A stretch of 10,126 nt of DNA from JAFLTL01 sp964389525 (GTDB lineage Bacteria; Bacteroidota; Bacteroidia; Bacteroidales; Muribaculaceae): contig CAYMEX010000033.1 of the NCBI GenBank assembly GCA_964389525.1, positions 1 through 10,126 of the forward strand. Direction: 5' to 3'. Below, piece by piece: positions 1-7,400 of this stretch (position 1 is its first letter; each line of letters starts with the position of its first letter). The position numbers and the translations under genes are program-made. Below the pieces are notes generated by a model, which made no database searches, was not told the DNA's origin, and saw only the letters and a program-made list of their open reading frames with translations.

Positions 1-171
1 AATCCACCGCATTTTCCCACACCCTCAATTTATACGCTTCGTTTTCCGCCCCATATTTTAGTTCGTGAGTGAGACACACAAAGTCAAAATTGATGCTCCT
101 GATAGGAAGATACACAGCAGTAACACTATTGATGGCCAAAGCTGAAAATGGAAGGTGGGGATTTAAACGGG
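1..171. other. Left-edge non-coding stretch
   Basis: No credible gene is visible. It is more AT-rich than the neighbouring genes, and the short open frames here lack codon bias or a recognisable protein. I looked for the Bacteroidetes TAnnTTTG promoter box on both strands and found none. It is probably spacer between the terminator of the minus-strand operon and whatever lies beyond the window edge. Confidence 0.5.
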
Positions 172-207
172 GCATCCCGCATATCGCGATGACGGTATGC
201 GGGATGC
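172..207 (-). terminator. Hairpin terminator after the aminopeptidase gene
   Basis: A perfect 12-bp inverted repeat, GCATCCCGCATA at 172-183 and TATGCGGGATGC at 196-207, encloses a 12-base loop. It lies 19 bases beyond the aminopeptidase stop codon, where an intrinsic terminator of the five-gene minus-strand block would be expected. On the minus strand the stem is followed by CCCGTTTAAATCC, so the T run is short and begins a few bases late. The hairpin is certain; its role as terminator is inferred from position. It could instead protect the 3' end of the mRNA. Confidence 0.7.
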
Positions 208-226
208 ACGTAGAGGGTTGTGGGGA

Positions 227-1519
227 TCAGAGGGTGAAAAATTTGCTGAAGGCGGCGATGGTGTAGCCGACGTCGGCGGTGCCGGCTGTCTCCCGGCATG
301 AGTGCATGGCCCACTGGGGAGCGCCCATGTCGACGCCGCGAAGGTCGATCTGCGATGTGAGGATATTGCCGAGTGTTGAGCCTCCGGCAACGTCGCTGTG
401 ATTAACAAAATACTGAACCGGCACACCGGCCTGATCGCATATCGTGCGGAATACTGCCGCCGAGTCGGCATCGGTCATGTATTTGCAATTGGCATTGACC
501 TTGATGACCGGGCCGCCGTTGACAACCGGGTGGTTGGTCGGATCCTGCTTCTCCACATAGTTGGGATGTGTGGCATGGGCGTTGTCGGCCGACACCATGA
601 ACGAGCTGTCAATCGCACGGATGAACGCGCTGTCGTCGCCTCCGAGAGCTGAGCCGATACGGCGGAGAAGGTTGTGAAGCACCGGCGATGCCGCGCCCTG
701 TTTTGTGCCGCTGCCGGTCTCCTCATTGTCGAAAATTGCCGTGACGCGGGTCTGGGCACACGACTCACCGGCTGAAGCTATAATAGCCGAAATTCCGGCA
801 TGGGTCATCATAAGATCATCGATACGTCCCGAGGTGATGAACTCCCCGTTTCGCCCCACGACCGACGCCGGAGTCGTGTCGTAAAGCATCAGGTCGTAGT
901 CGAGGATATCGGCGGCGTCCACCCCGAGTTTATCGGCCACCATGCGGGTTACATATCCCTCCTTGCTCTCCCCATCGGCAAGACGTCCGAGCACGGGAAG
1001 CATGTCTTTCTGCTTAGACAGCGGATTACCCTCGTTGACGCCACGGTTGTAGTGTATGGCAAGATGCGGAATCGTAAGCAGCGCCTCGTCCCATCGCACA
1101 AGTCTCGTCTCGGGATGCAGCGCGTCGGCACCGCGGAGTATGACGCGGCCGGCGAGCGAAAGAGGACGGTCGAACCAAGTATAGAGTATCGGGCCGCCGT
1201 AGACTTCGGTACTTAGTTTCAGTATACGGCCGTCGCAAAGCACCTCGGGATCGGGCTTGACTCTGAAACATGGCGAATCGCTGTGCGCCGAAATGATACG
1301 CCAGCCGTCGGAAGCACTGCCCGTGCCGACGACAAACGCAAACACAGCCGATGAATTTTTTACTATATAGCGGCGGTCGCCAGCGGCAAGATGCCATTCG
1401 TCACGCATGTCAAGGCGCTTGAAACCGGCTGCCTCAAGACGGCACACGGCAGCCTCGACCGCAAAGAAGTTGCACGGACTCTCATTAAGAAAGTCTATCA
1501 GGTCATTTACGTAATTCAT
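227..1519 (-). CDS. apeB: M18 family aminopeptidase (aspartyl aminopeptidase type)
   Basis: A 430-residue cytosolic metallo-aminopeptidase of family M18, which removes N-terminal residues from peptides and normally forms a large tetrahedral dodecamer with two metal ions per active site. The family signature runs the full length: the HSDSPC zinc motif (H79, D81), RIDDL near 232-236, DNEETGSGT at 264-272 (E266/E267), SADNAHATHPNY at 310-321 (D312), GGSTLGN at 379-385 and AMHSCRE at 404-410 (H406). No signal peptide is present. The length fits the family (about 430). The start at 1519 was chosen because MNYVNDLIDFLNESP aligns with the usual M18 N-terminus; the frame stays open to 1681, but that extension lies inside the preceding gene and looks non-coding. 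The gene is last in the block, 19 bases after the OstA-like gene and ahead of a hairpin terminator. The family call is very secure; preference for Asp/Glu substrates is not readable from sequence alone. Confidence 0.95.
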   Translation of the reverse strand: MNYVNDLIDFLNESPCNFFAVEAAVCRLEAAGFKRLDMRDEWHLAAGDRRYIVKNSSAVFAFVVGTGSASDGWRIISAHSDSPCFRVKPDPEVLCDGRILKLSTEVYGGPILYTWFDRPLSLAGRVILRGADALHPETRLVRWDEALLTIPHLAIHYNRGVNEGNPLSKQKDMLPVLGRLADGESKEGYVTRMVADKLGVDAADILDYDLMLYDTTPASVVGRNGEFITSGRIDDLMMTHAGISAIIASAGESCAQTRVTAIFDNEETGSGTKQGAASPVLHNLLRRIGSALGGDDSAFIRAIDSSFMVSADNAHATHPNYVEKQDPTNHPVVNGGPVIKVNANCKYMTDADSAAVFRTICDQAGVPVQYFVNHSDVAGGSTLGNILTSQIDLRGVDMGAPQWAMHSCRETAGTADVGYTIAAFSKFFTL

Positions 1520-1538
1520 GGTAATATGCTGAATAATC

Positions 1539-3389
1539 TTATAGTGAAGGAACTGTGTCGGGCTGCAAGGCGGATATCGTATCGACCGGCATAATGCTGT
1601 CGGGCAAAAACGGAGCGGACAGTGTGTCGGGGATGACGATGCTGTCGGCAGCCGCTGCTTCGGTCGGACGGATCTCCACACGGCGCCCGCGCGGTATCTC
1701 TACCTTTGTCGTCCGTTTCTCAGGCTCTTTGTCTCTTATGGTGCCTTCCTCGCTCTGACTGAGATACTCGATCATCTTCTGCGACACATTGAAAACGTCG
1801 TCGGGATCAACCGGGCGAAGGATCTCATACCACTGGAACTCCGGCAGCCGAAAAATCGTGCTCTTTGCAAGATATAGAGGCGTCACCACCGACTTCACAT
1901 TAGGCCATATCTTCATGCGCTCCAATGTGCTTTTGTAGAAGTCGGCAGCAAGGGTGCTGCTCTCCATCGTCACTACCTTGTTGTAGGTCGAGTCATTCTC
2001 CATCGGGAACGACACGGCCTGCACGTTGCCGGTGACATCGAGGTGGCGCAATTCACCGTTATCGAAATATGCGACCATCTCACGCCCCTTGAGCTGATTG
2101 TAGAAGCCTTCCTCGATCTCCTCAGCCACAAGTGCCTGATTTGGAAGCGTGGCCGTGTCGACAGTAGAGTCATTGAAATGCACATGAATCTCGTTGCCGG
2201 TTATCTGGCGGCTGTCGGACCACACAATCGGGTGCCGGTTGAGGTAAAGCGTCGAATCAAGGCTTACAAACGTCATGGAGTCGCACAGTCCCTGCATGTC
2301 CACACGATAGAATCTGACACGCGGATAGGCGATGATGTAGTTTGTTGTGTCGGCGACAATGTATGTGGTGTCGTTCACCTTGATCTCGTCGAGAAGCACT
2401 CTGAATGCCCTGATAGTGTCGCCGTGAAGATAAAGCGTATCGCCCGACGAATACTCCATAGCCAACGCGCGCCCGGTGACGAACGCACTGTCGCGCAACT
2501 GATCGTAATAGCCGTAGTTGCCGCGCAATATCGACTTCTTGGCGGTGTCCTCAAGCTCCATGTTGCCGAATGCCTCTCCATAGCCGCGCTCGCGGTCATA
2601 AATCAGCGTATCGCCTATCAGAGTCGTGCCGCGGTTCATCACGGCCTTCGATCTTTCAAAGAGCTCGCCGAACCCGCTGTCAGTGTTATAACGGCCTTCG
2701 GTGGTAAAAATCATGCCGTCGCCGTTGGCTATCTCGCTGAAACAAGTCAGTTCGGCCATATGCGTGGCCGTGTTGTAGAGAAGCGTGTCGGTGAGTATCT
2801 GCAACGTATCGCCCGAACGGTCTCTCGAATTCAGCCTGACGTCGCGATAGAAATTCGCCTCCTTGGTCGACGGATTGTATTCTCCCTCCTGCGATATGAG
2901 GCGGTTGGCCGTGTCGGTCAGCACGCCGCCGTCGCGATAATATCCAAGCTCAATGCCAAGATCATAGAAGAACTCGTCGGTCTCGAGTTTCACATCGCGG
3001 TTGATTAGTTCGACCTTCTTGCCGTCCCATGAGTAGAGTATGGCAAGCTCGAGGCTGTCGTTGTAGTAGAGCGAGTCGGCGAATACAAACAGTGTGTCGC
3101 CCTGCTCCATCCTGACGCTTCCAAACGCTTTCAGAGAGTTGTCGGGATAAAAATGTGCGCTGTCGCAATACATGAACATGTCGGCTTTGCGGAACTCCAC
3201 ATCGCCGACAAGTATCTGGAAATCCTCGCCCTGACGTGTATAAAGACGCGACGCACGCTCAAGAAACACACGGTCGCCGTCGTAGCGGTTGGCCGACGGT
3301 ATCTTTGGATCGACCGGTGCGCCCGATGCCCGCAGGAACATTTCTGCCATCCCTGCAACAGCCAAAATGACAAAAAGCAGTTTCCTCAT
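1539..3389 (-). CDS. OstA/LptA-like envelope protein
   Basis: A 616-residue exported protein of the Bacteroidetes OstA-like family, related to the LptA/LptD-N beta-jellyroll domain that carries lipopolysaccharide across the periplasm. The N-terminus (MRKLLFVILAVAGMA) looks like a signal peptide. From about residue 48 to 400 there are repeated short beta-strand units with the pattern G-D-[TV]-x, including LVGDVEF (60-66), GDTLFVFADSLYY (97-109), and later SGDTLQILTDTLLY and GTTLIGDTLIYD, typical of the fold. The last 33 or so residues are a low-complexity tail rich in Pro-Asp-Thr/Ser. It sits 33 bases after the SurA-like gene, so an outer-membrane chaperone and an LPS-transport-like protein are transcribed together, which supports an envelope role. 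It is much longer than enterobacterial LptA (about 185 residues) and lacks an obvious LptD barrel. The fold is confident; the exact cargo is inferred. Confidence 0.88.
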   Translation of the reverse strand: MRKLLFVILAVAGMAEMFLRASGAPVDPKIPSANRYDGDRVFLERASRLYTRQGEDFQILVGDVEFRKADMFMYCDSAHFYPDNSLKAFGSVRMEQGDTLFVFADSLYYNDSLELAILYSWDGKKVELINRDVKLETDEFFYDLGIELGYYRDGGVLTDTANRLISQEGEYNPSTKEANFYRDVRLNSRDRSGDTLQILTDTLLYNTATHMAELTCFSEIANGDGMIFTTEGRYNTDSGFGELFERSKAVMNRGTTLIGDTLIYDRERGYGEAFGNMELEDTAKKSILRGNYGYYDQLRDSAFVTGRALAMEYSSGDTLYLHGDTIRAFRVLLDEIKVNDTTYIVADTTNYIIAYPRVRFYRVDMQGLCDSMTFVSLDSTLYLNRHPIVWSDSRQITGNEIHVHFNDSTVDTATLPNQALVAEEIEEGFYNQLKGREMVAYFDNGELRHLDVTGNVQAVSFPMENDSTYNKVVTMESSTLAADFYKSTLERMKIWPNVKSVVTPLYLAKSTIFRLPEFQWYEILRPVDPDDVFNVSQKMIEYLSQSEEGTIRDKEPEKRTTKVEIPRGRRVEIRPTEAAAADSIVIPDTLSAPFLPDSIMPVDTISALQPDTVPSL

Positions 3390-3422
3390 TATCTCACTTA
3401 GCCACCGGCCGCATGACCGGCA

Positions 3423-4787
3423 TTACTGTTTTTTGACCCAGCCGTCGTGCTGGAACGTGCAGTCATTCCAGCCGTCCTCGATCTTGATATATGTCTCGCT
3501 TATCTTTTGCGCGAGCCACTTCTTCAGTATCTCATTTCTCTGGGAATTTTCATACATTCCCTTGATCAGCTGATAGTCGTCGGATAGGTTTGCCTTGTGT
3601 CCGTCGAGTCGCGAGGTCAGCTTCACCATTGCCACCATCTCGCGGTTGCGTTTCGGGTCCATCATCACAAACGGCTCCGATATGTCGCCCGGATTCATCG
3701 CTCCCACGACTTTCGATATCTCCTGCGGGAGCTGCTGCATCTCCCACATGGTTGTGCCGCTGCCGTCCTCGGTGTTGACCATAATGCCTTTGTTGGCTCT
3801 CGAGTCTTTGTCCTGCGACACGTAGGGCACGATCTCCTCAAAAGTGAATTTGCCGTCCATGATATCAGTTCTCACCGAGTCAAGACGGTTTACCGACTTG
3901 ACCAGATCTTCCTCGCTCACATGCGGGCGGAGGAGGATATGACGTGTATTCACGCGGTCGCCGCGCTGTTCGATGAGCTGTATGATATGGTAGCCGTACT
4001 GCGTCTCGACGATCTTCGACACCTTTTTGGGATCGGAGAGATTGAACGCCGCAGCGGCGTACTCCGGCTCAAGATGACCGCGCCCGAAGAAACCGAGTTC
4101 TCCGCCATGAGCCTGCGAACCTGGGTCCTCGCTGTAGAGAATGGCAAGGGTCGAGAAATCGGCCTCACCCTTGTTGACACGATCGGTGTAGTCGCGCAGA
4201 CGTGCTTTCACGTTCTCGATCTCCTCACGAGGTATGGCAGGATTAAGCGTCATGATCTGCACCTCCACTTTCAGCGGGACGAACGGTATCGAGTCCTCGG
4301 GAAGGGCGTTGAAGTACTTTCTGACGTCGGAGGGCGTCACTTTCACGTCTTTGGTAAGGTTGCGCTGCACGTCCTGTATGCGGTACTGGTTGCGCATCAC
4401 CTCAGTCATCTGCTCGCGGAACTCGGGGATTGTCTTTCTGAAATACTCCTCGACTTTCTCTTTAGTGCCGAGATTGGTGATAAAGTAATTGAGACGCTGC
4501 TCAACGGCGGCAGCCACCTGCGACGGTGTCACCTCGACCGTGTCGATATCGGCCTGGTGCAGATAGAGCTTGTCTATCGCAAGATTTTCAGGGATAATAC
4601 AGTAGGGATCGCCATTGAGCTGCGTGTGCTCATACAGGGCCTGCTGGTATGCTTCCTCGATTTCGCTCTTGTATATGGGCTGGTCGCCGACCATCCACGC
4701 TACCTCCTCGGCTATATTGTTCTGCGCCACAATTGCCGGCGCGGCAAGCGCGAGCGCAGCGACAAACGCGAGACGTGACATATTCAT
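3423..4787 (-). CDS. SurA-like periplasmic peptidylprolyl isomerase (parvulin)
   Basis: A 454-residue periplasmic chaperone/cis-trans prolyl isomerase, likely helping outer-membrane proteins fold. A signal peptide (residues 1-21, ending APAIVAQ) precedes a SurA-N-like helical region, with the typical opening VGDQPIYKSEIEEAYQQAL near 33-51. Parvulin domain 1 spans about 174-276 and has the landmarks YSEDPGSQAHGGELGFFGRG (218-237) and QYGYHIIQL (263-271). A second parvulin repeat follows (RHILLRP at 282-288 to about 382), but it is degenerate: the SxDxGS..GG core is reduced to QDKDSRANKG. A C-terminal helix and Trp-rich tail close the protein. The start could be Met1 or Met3. It lies 30 bases after ribH and 33 before the OstA-like gene. 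Family and location are secure; whether it is the main SurA or one of several paralogues cannot be told here. Confidence 0.93.
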   Translation of the reverse strand: MNMSRLAFVAALALAAPAIVAQNNIAEEVAWMVGDQPIYKSEIEEAYQQALYEHTQLNGDPYCIIPENLAIDKLYLHQADIDTVEVTPSQVAAAVEQRLNYFITNLGTKEKVEEYFRKTIPEFREQMTEVMRNQYRIQDVQRNLTKDVKVTPSDVRKYFNALPEDSIPFVPLKVEVQIMTLNPAIPREEIENVKARLRDYTDRVNKGEADFSTLAILYSEDPGSQAHGGELGFFGRGHLEPEYAAAAFNLSDPKKVSKIVETQYGYHIIQLIEQRGDRVNTRHILLRPHVSEEDLVKSVNRLDSVRTDIMDGKFTFEEIVPYVSQDKDSRANKGIMVNTEDGSGTTMWEMQQLPQEISKVVGAMNPGDISEPFVMMDPKRNREMVAMVKLTSRLDGHKANLSDDYQLIKGMYENSQRNEILKKWLAQKISETYIKIEDGWNDCTFQHDGWVKKQ

Positions 4788-4817
4788 AATTACAGGTGTA
4801 TTACTGTCTGTTTGTTA

Positions 4818-5297
4818 TCAAAGATCTCTCACCTTCACCGTGAAGTCGTGCATCCTTATCGCAGCCTCGGCAGCCTCAGCTCCCTTGTCGCCGCAGCATC
4901 CGCCGCACCTGTCGAGAGCCTGCTGCTCGTCGTTGACAGTGAGCACACCGAATATCACCGGTATGTCGCAGTCGCTGTTGAGCATCGCTATGCCCTGTGT
5001 GACGCTCTGGCACACGTAATCGAAATGAGGTGTATCACCTTTAATCACACATCCGAACACTATCACGGCGTCGAAAAGTCCGGTCTCGATGATCTGTGAT
5101 GCGGCATACGTAAGCTCCACGGCTCCCGGCACGTCAAACACCACGACGTCTCTTTCAGGGAAATTCTGCTGCCTGAACACTTCGAGCGCACTTGCAGTAA
5201 GTCGGTCGGTAATGTGGCCGTTCCACATGGCTTTCACTATGGCTACCCGCATGTTCTCAACCTTAGGAAGCGGTGCCTGGGGTGTATGTGTCGACAT
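4818..5297 (-). CDS. ribH: 6,7-dimethyl-8-ribityllumazine synthase
   Basis: A 159-residue cytosolic enzyme of riboflavin synthesis that condenses 5-amino-6-ribitylaminouracil with 3,4-dihydroxy-2-butanone 4-phosphate to give 6,7-dimethyl-8-ribityllumazine. Recognisable sites are W25-N26 for ring stacking, FDVPGAVEL at 54-62, GCVIKGDTPHFDYVC at 82-96 with the catalytic His91, and PVIFGVLTVNDEQQALDR at 113-130 with the phosphate-binding Arg130. Length and layout match the family. Oddly, the segment after Arg130 reads RCGGCCGDKG, with three cysteines where many homologues have a lysine or histidine. No FMN riboswitch-like structure is evident in the 42-base gap upstream. The rest of the riboflavin pathway is not in the window, so ribH is separated from a rib operon here. 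Confidence 0.97.
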   Translation of the reverse strand: MSTHTPQAPLPKVENMRVAIVKAMWNGHITDRLTASALEVFRQQNFPERDVVVFDVPGAVELTYAASQIIETGLFDAVIVFGCVIKGDTPHFDYVCQSVTQGIAMLNSDCDIPVIFGVLTVNDEQQALDRCGGCCGDKGAEAAEAAIRMHDFTVKVRDL

Positions 5298-5339
5298 CTA
5301 TGTTGATATGTGTAATGATGTTGATTTTACTGTTTTAAG

Positions 5340-5723
5340 TCACATTTCAAGGTAGTGCAGCAGCTCAAGGGCGTTGCCGCGCGCTTTCTCCTCGACCGGG
5401 GTCATGTCGGAGCCCCGCGAGGTCACCATGTAGCCGTAGCGCTCGAGCGAGCGGCTCACGGCATCGGCATTGCGGTGATTCACACGCAGATCGACCACTA
5501 TATTGCCCGGCTGCGCCGACACTTCCGAGGTGACATTGAGATTGAGCAGATGCGCATCGCAGTCTTCCACCGCCCTTGCGATGGATGACGCGCTGTAATC
5601 GGAAGCGGGGCATTCGACAATAAGCGACGAGCAGTCGGGAGTATATGGAAAGAGGCGCCCGAAATCACGGACACCGCTCACAGCCGACTGTTTCGCAATA
5701 TTCTTTTCTGTACGTGAAGTCAA
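5340..5723 (-). CDS. Orphan ACT-like domain protein, resembles C-terminus of Bacteroidetes CBS proteins
   Basis: A small protein of up to 127 residues, first gene of the minus-strand block. From about residue 33 (SSLIVECPASDYSASSIARA) to the end (NALELLHYLEM) it has an alpha/beta pattern: a strand, a helix starting at the D-Y-S motif, a V/L-rich strand pair, then LERYGYMV and a closing helix. From memory this matches the ACT-like C-terminal third of the roughly 220-residue CBS-domain proteins of Bacteroidales, but no CBS pair is present. There is no ATG: the frame opens after a TAG at 5733-5735, and the first usable starts are TTG at 5723 or a GTG about 14 codons in. Strong C/G third-position bias supports coding. 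It could be a genuine regulatory domain protein or the surviving end of a truncated CBS gene. No ligand or partner is known. Confidence 0.6.
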   Translation of the reverse strand: MTSRTEKNIAKQSAVSGVRDFGRLFPYTPDCSSLIVECPASDYSASSIARAVEDCDAHLLNLNVTSEVSAQPGNIVVDLRVNHRNADAVSRSLERYGYMVTSRGSDMTPVEEKARGNALELLHYLEM

Positions 5724-5762
5724 ATTCTTTTCCTATAATTTCGCCGTTTGGCTAATTGTCGT

Positions 5763-5770
5763 TAACTTTG
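5763..5770 (+). promoter_or_regulatory. Candidate -7 box for the pdxJ operon
   Basis: TAACTTTG is a perfect match to the Bacteroidetes sigma-ABfr -7 element TAnnTTTG. A partial -33 element, TTTC at 5739-5742, lies 20 bases upstream, close to the usual spacing. Transcription would begin near 5775, giving pdxJ a leader of about 120 bases. The match is seen directly; promoter activity is inferred. Confidence 0.5.
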
Positions 5771-5787
5771 TCTCTTGATGACATAGG

Positions 5788-5795
5788 CAAAGATA
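5788..5795 (-). promoter_or_regulatory. Candidate -7 box for the minus-strand operon
   Basis: On the minus strand this reads TATCTTTG, a perfect TAnnTTTG. No clear TTTG lies about 20 bases upstream, but an A8 run on this strand (plus-strand T8 at 5800-5807) occupies the spacer and could aid bending. Transcription would start near 5783 and reach the TTG start at 5723 after about 60 bases, supporting that start. Activity is inferred. Confidence 0.45.
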
Positions 5796-5896
5796 AGCAT
5801 TTTTTTTAACATCATCATGTCATTGCGTACTCGTTGCCTAATGTTTCACATTAATTTGCATAAGGTTCAACAAACAACGACGACCTAACATTCACG

Positions 5897-6610
5897 ATGA
5901 CCCGACTTAGCGTCAATATCAACAAAATAGCGACTCTACGCAACGCGCGGGGCGAGAATAACCCCGATGTCGTGGCGACGGCTCTCGACATAGAAGCGTT
6001 CGGCGCACAGGGAATCACAGTGCACCCCCGCCCCGATGAGCGTCACATCAGACGCGCCGACGTCAGGGCACTTGCTCCCGCCATCTCCACAGAATTCAAC
6101 ATCGAGGGCTACCCATCGGCCGATTTCATAGAACTCGTGACAAGCGTCAAGCCGGCACAGGTGACGCTCGTGCCTGACGCGCCCGACACAATCACCTCAA
6201 ACAGCGGGTGGGACGTCGAGGCCAACAGGGCGTTTCTCACCGATATCGTGCGGCAGTTCAAAGACGCCGGCATAAGAGTGTCGATATTCGTAAACCCCGA
6301 TGAGGCCCAGATCAAAGCCGCCGCTTCGGTCGGAGCCGACCGCGTCGAGCTTTACACCAAGCACTACGCCGACGACTACGACAGCGACCCCGCCGCGGCC
6401 ATCGCCCCCTACATCGCTGCCGCAAAGGCCGCACGCGACGCAGGGCTCGGGCTGAATGCCGGACACGACCTCAGTCTGAAAAATCTGAAATACTTTCACG
6501 ACAACATACCCTGGCTCGACGAGGTGTCAATCGGCCACGCGCTGATATGCGACGCCCTTTATCTCGGACTCCGGCAGACCGTGAAATCATATCTCGAATG
6601 CTTAAAATAA
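5897..6610 (+). CDS. pdxJ: Pyridoxine 5'-phosphate synthase
   Basis: A 237-residue cytosolic TIM-barrel enzyme of the DXP-dependent vitamin B6 pathway, closing the ring of pyridoxine 5'-phosphate from 1-deoxyxylulose 5-phosphate and 3-amino-2-oxopropyl phosphate. Family signatures appear in order: LSVNINKIATLRNARG (4-19), GITVHPRPDERHI (39-51; H43, R45 and H50 at the active site), E70 in FNIEG, LVPDAPDTITSNSGWDV (91-107, where many homologues have LVPE), NAGHDL (187-192; the general-base-like His190) and SIGHALI near 216. Length is normal. The start at 5897 is the first ATG and gives the canonical N-terminus. It is the first gene of a plus-strand operon, 38 bases before exbB. A pdxJ-exbB-exbD-tonB order is, from memory, common in Bacteroidales. 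Confidence 0.97.
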   Translation: MTRLSVNINKIATLRNARGENNPDVVATALDIEAFGAQGITVHPRPDERHIRRADVRALAPAISTEFNIEGYPSADFIELVTSVKPAQVTLVPDAPDTITSNSGWDVEANRAFLTDIVRQFKDAGIRVSIFVNPDEAQIKAAASVGADRVELYTKHYADDYDSDPAAAIAPYIAAAKAARDAGLGLNAGHDLSLKNLKYFHDNIPWLDEVSIGHALICDALYLGLRQTVKSYLECLK

Positions 6611-6648
6611 ACAGAACCACGTCTCTCCATTAATCACATAACAGCCCC

Positions 6649-7377
6649 ATGCTTCAGGAAACTCTTACAGCAGCCGACTTCGCCACTCTCTCCTCAGACA
6701 CCACATCGATAATCAACGAGACAATCCTATCGCAGACACCCGAGATAGAGGTCGTGGAACTCTCGCTCTGGGACATGTGCCTAAAAGGCGGAGTGCTTAT
6801 GATACCGCTCGCCCTGCTGTCGGTGATCTGCATCTACATCTTCATCGAACGCCTGATCGTCATCAGCCGCGCGTCGCGCGAAGACTCGTCGTTCATGCAG
6901 CGCATCAAAGACTATATCCACGACGGTGAGATCGAGAGTGCGCTCAATCTCTGCAAAAAGACTTCGACCCCCTATGCCCGTCTCGTAGGCAAAGGCATCT
7001 CGCGCATCGGACGCCCGATCCACGACGTGCAGGCCGCGATAGAGAACACCGGCAACCAGGAGGTGGCCGCCCTCGGACAAGGACTCACATGGCTCGCCAC
7101 GACGGCCGCAGGAGCCCCGATGCTCGGCTTCCTCGGCACCGTGATAGGCATGGTAAAGGCATTCTTCGACATTGCCAGCCAGGGCTCGTCGGCCGACATA
7201 TCGACCTTCTCGGCCGGCATCTACACCGCTCTCGTCACCACCGTGGCCGGCCTTATAGTAGGCATCATCGCCATGTTTGCCTACAACTATCTGACGGCAC
7301 GCATCGACAGTGTGACAAACAAGCTCGAGGAACGCACGACAGAGTTCATGGATATCCTCAACGAACCAGCAGTCTAA
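6649..7377 (+). CDS. exbB: ExbB/TolQ/MotA family proton channel
   Basis: A 242-residue inner-membrane protein forming the pentameric scaffold of a proton-driven motor with ExbD/TolR. Three membrane spans are visible: about 47-70 (GGVLMIPLALLSVICIYIFI), 148-172 and 190-214. The conserved GAPMLGFLGTVIGMVKAFF (155-173) and ALVTTVAGLIVGIIA (194-208; T197/T198 line the proton path) are intact, and the cytoplasmic loop holds the Bacteroidetes-typical RIKDYIHDGEIESALNLC. The first 40 residues precede the first span. Met1 at 6649 is chosen because the family commonly has such an extension, but Met43 is also possible. It lies 38 bases after pdxJ and 23 before exbD. ExbB and TolQ cannot be told apart by sequence alone; the neighbouring tonB-like gene favours ExbB. 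Confidence 0.95.
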   Translation: MLQETLTAADFATLSSDTTSIINETILSQTPEIEVVELSLWDMCLKGGVLMIPLALLSVICIYIFIERLIVISRASREDSSFMQRIKDYIHDGEIESALNLCKKTSTPYARLVGKGISRIGRPIHDVQAAIENTGNQEVAALGQGLTWLATTAAGAPMLGFLGTVIGMVKAFFDIASQGSSADISTFSAGIYTALVTTVAGLIVGIIAMFAYNYLTARIDSVTNKLEERTTEFMDILNEPAV

Positions 7378-7400
7378 CCCTCTTTTGACCACGCACTGAA

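Noticed and set aside
69..266. Small GTG-start frame of 65 codons at the left edge
   Set aside because: It runs through the terminator hairpin and into the aminopeptidase 3' end, has no recognised homology and no upstream promoter box.
1520..1681. N-terminal extension of the aminopeptidase by 54 residues
   Set aside because: The extra residues are Pro/Ser/Arg-rich, overlap the OstA-like gene's end, and precede the canonical M18 N-terminus at 1519.
2043..3008. A 321-codon open frame on the plus strand, antisense to the OstA-like gene
   Set aside because: The translation has no recognisable domain and is rich in His, Val and Arg, as expected of a mirror frame of a C/G-biased gene. The minus-strand protein is clearly a known family.
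3597..4778. A 393-codon open frame on the plus strand, antisense to the SurA-like gene
   Set aside because: It is a mirror frame: its translation is Leu/His/Arg-rich with no fold signature, and the minus strand encodes an intact signal peptide and parvulin domains.
5724..5896. Riboswitch (FMN or PLP-related) ahead of ribH or pdxJ
   Set aside because: The gap is AT-rich and lacks the conserved FMN-element blocks or any strong multi-stem fold.
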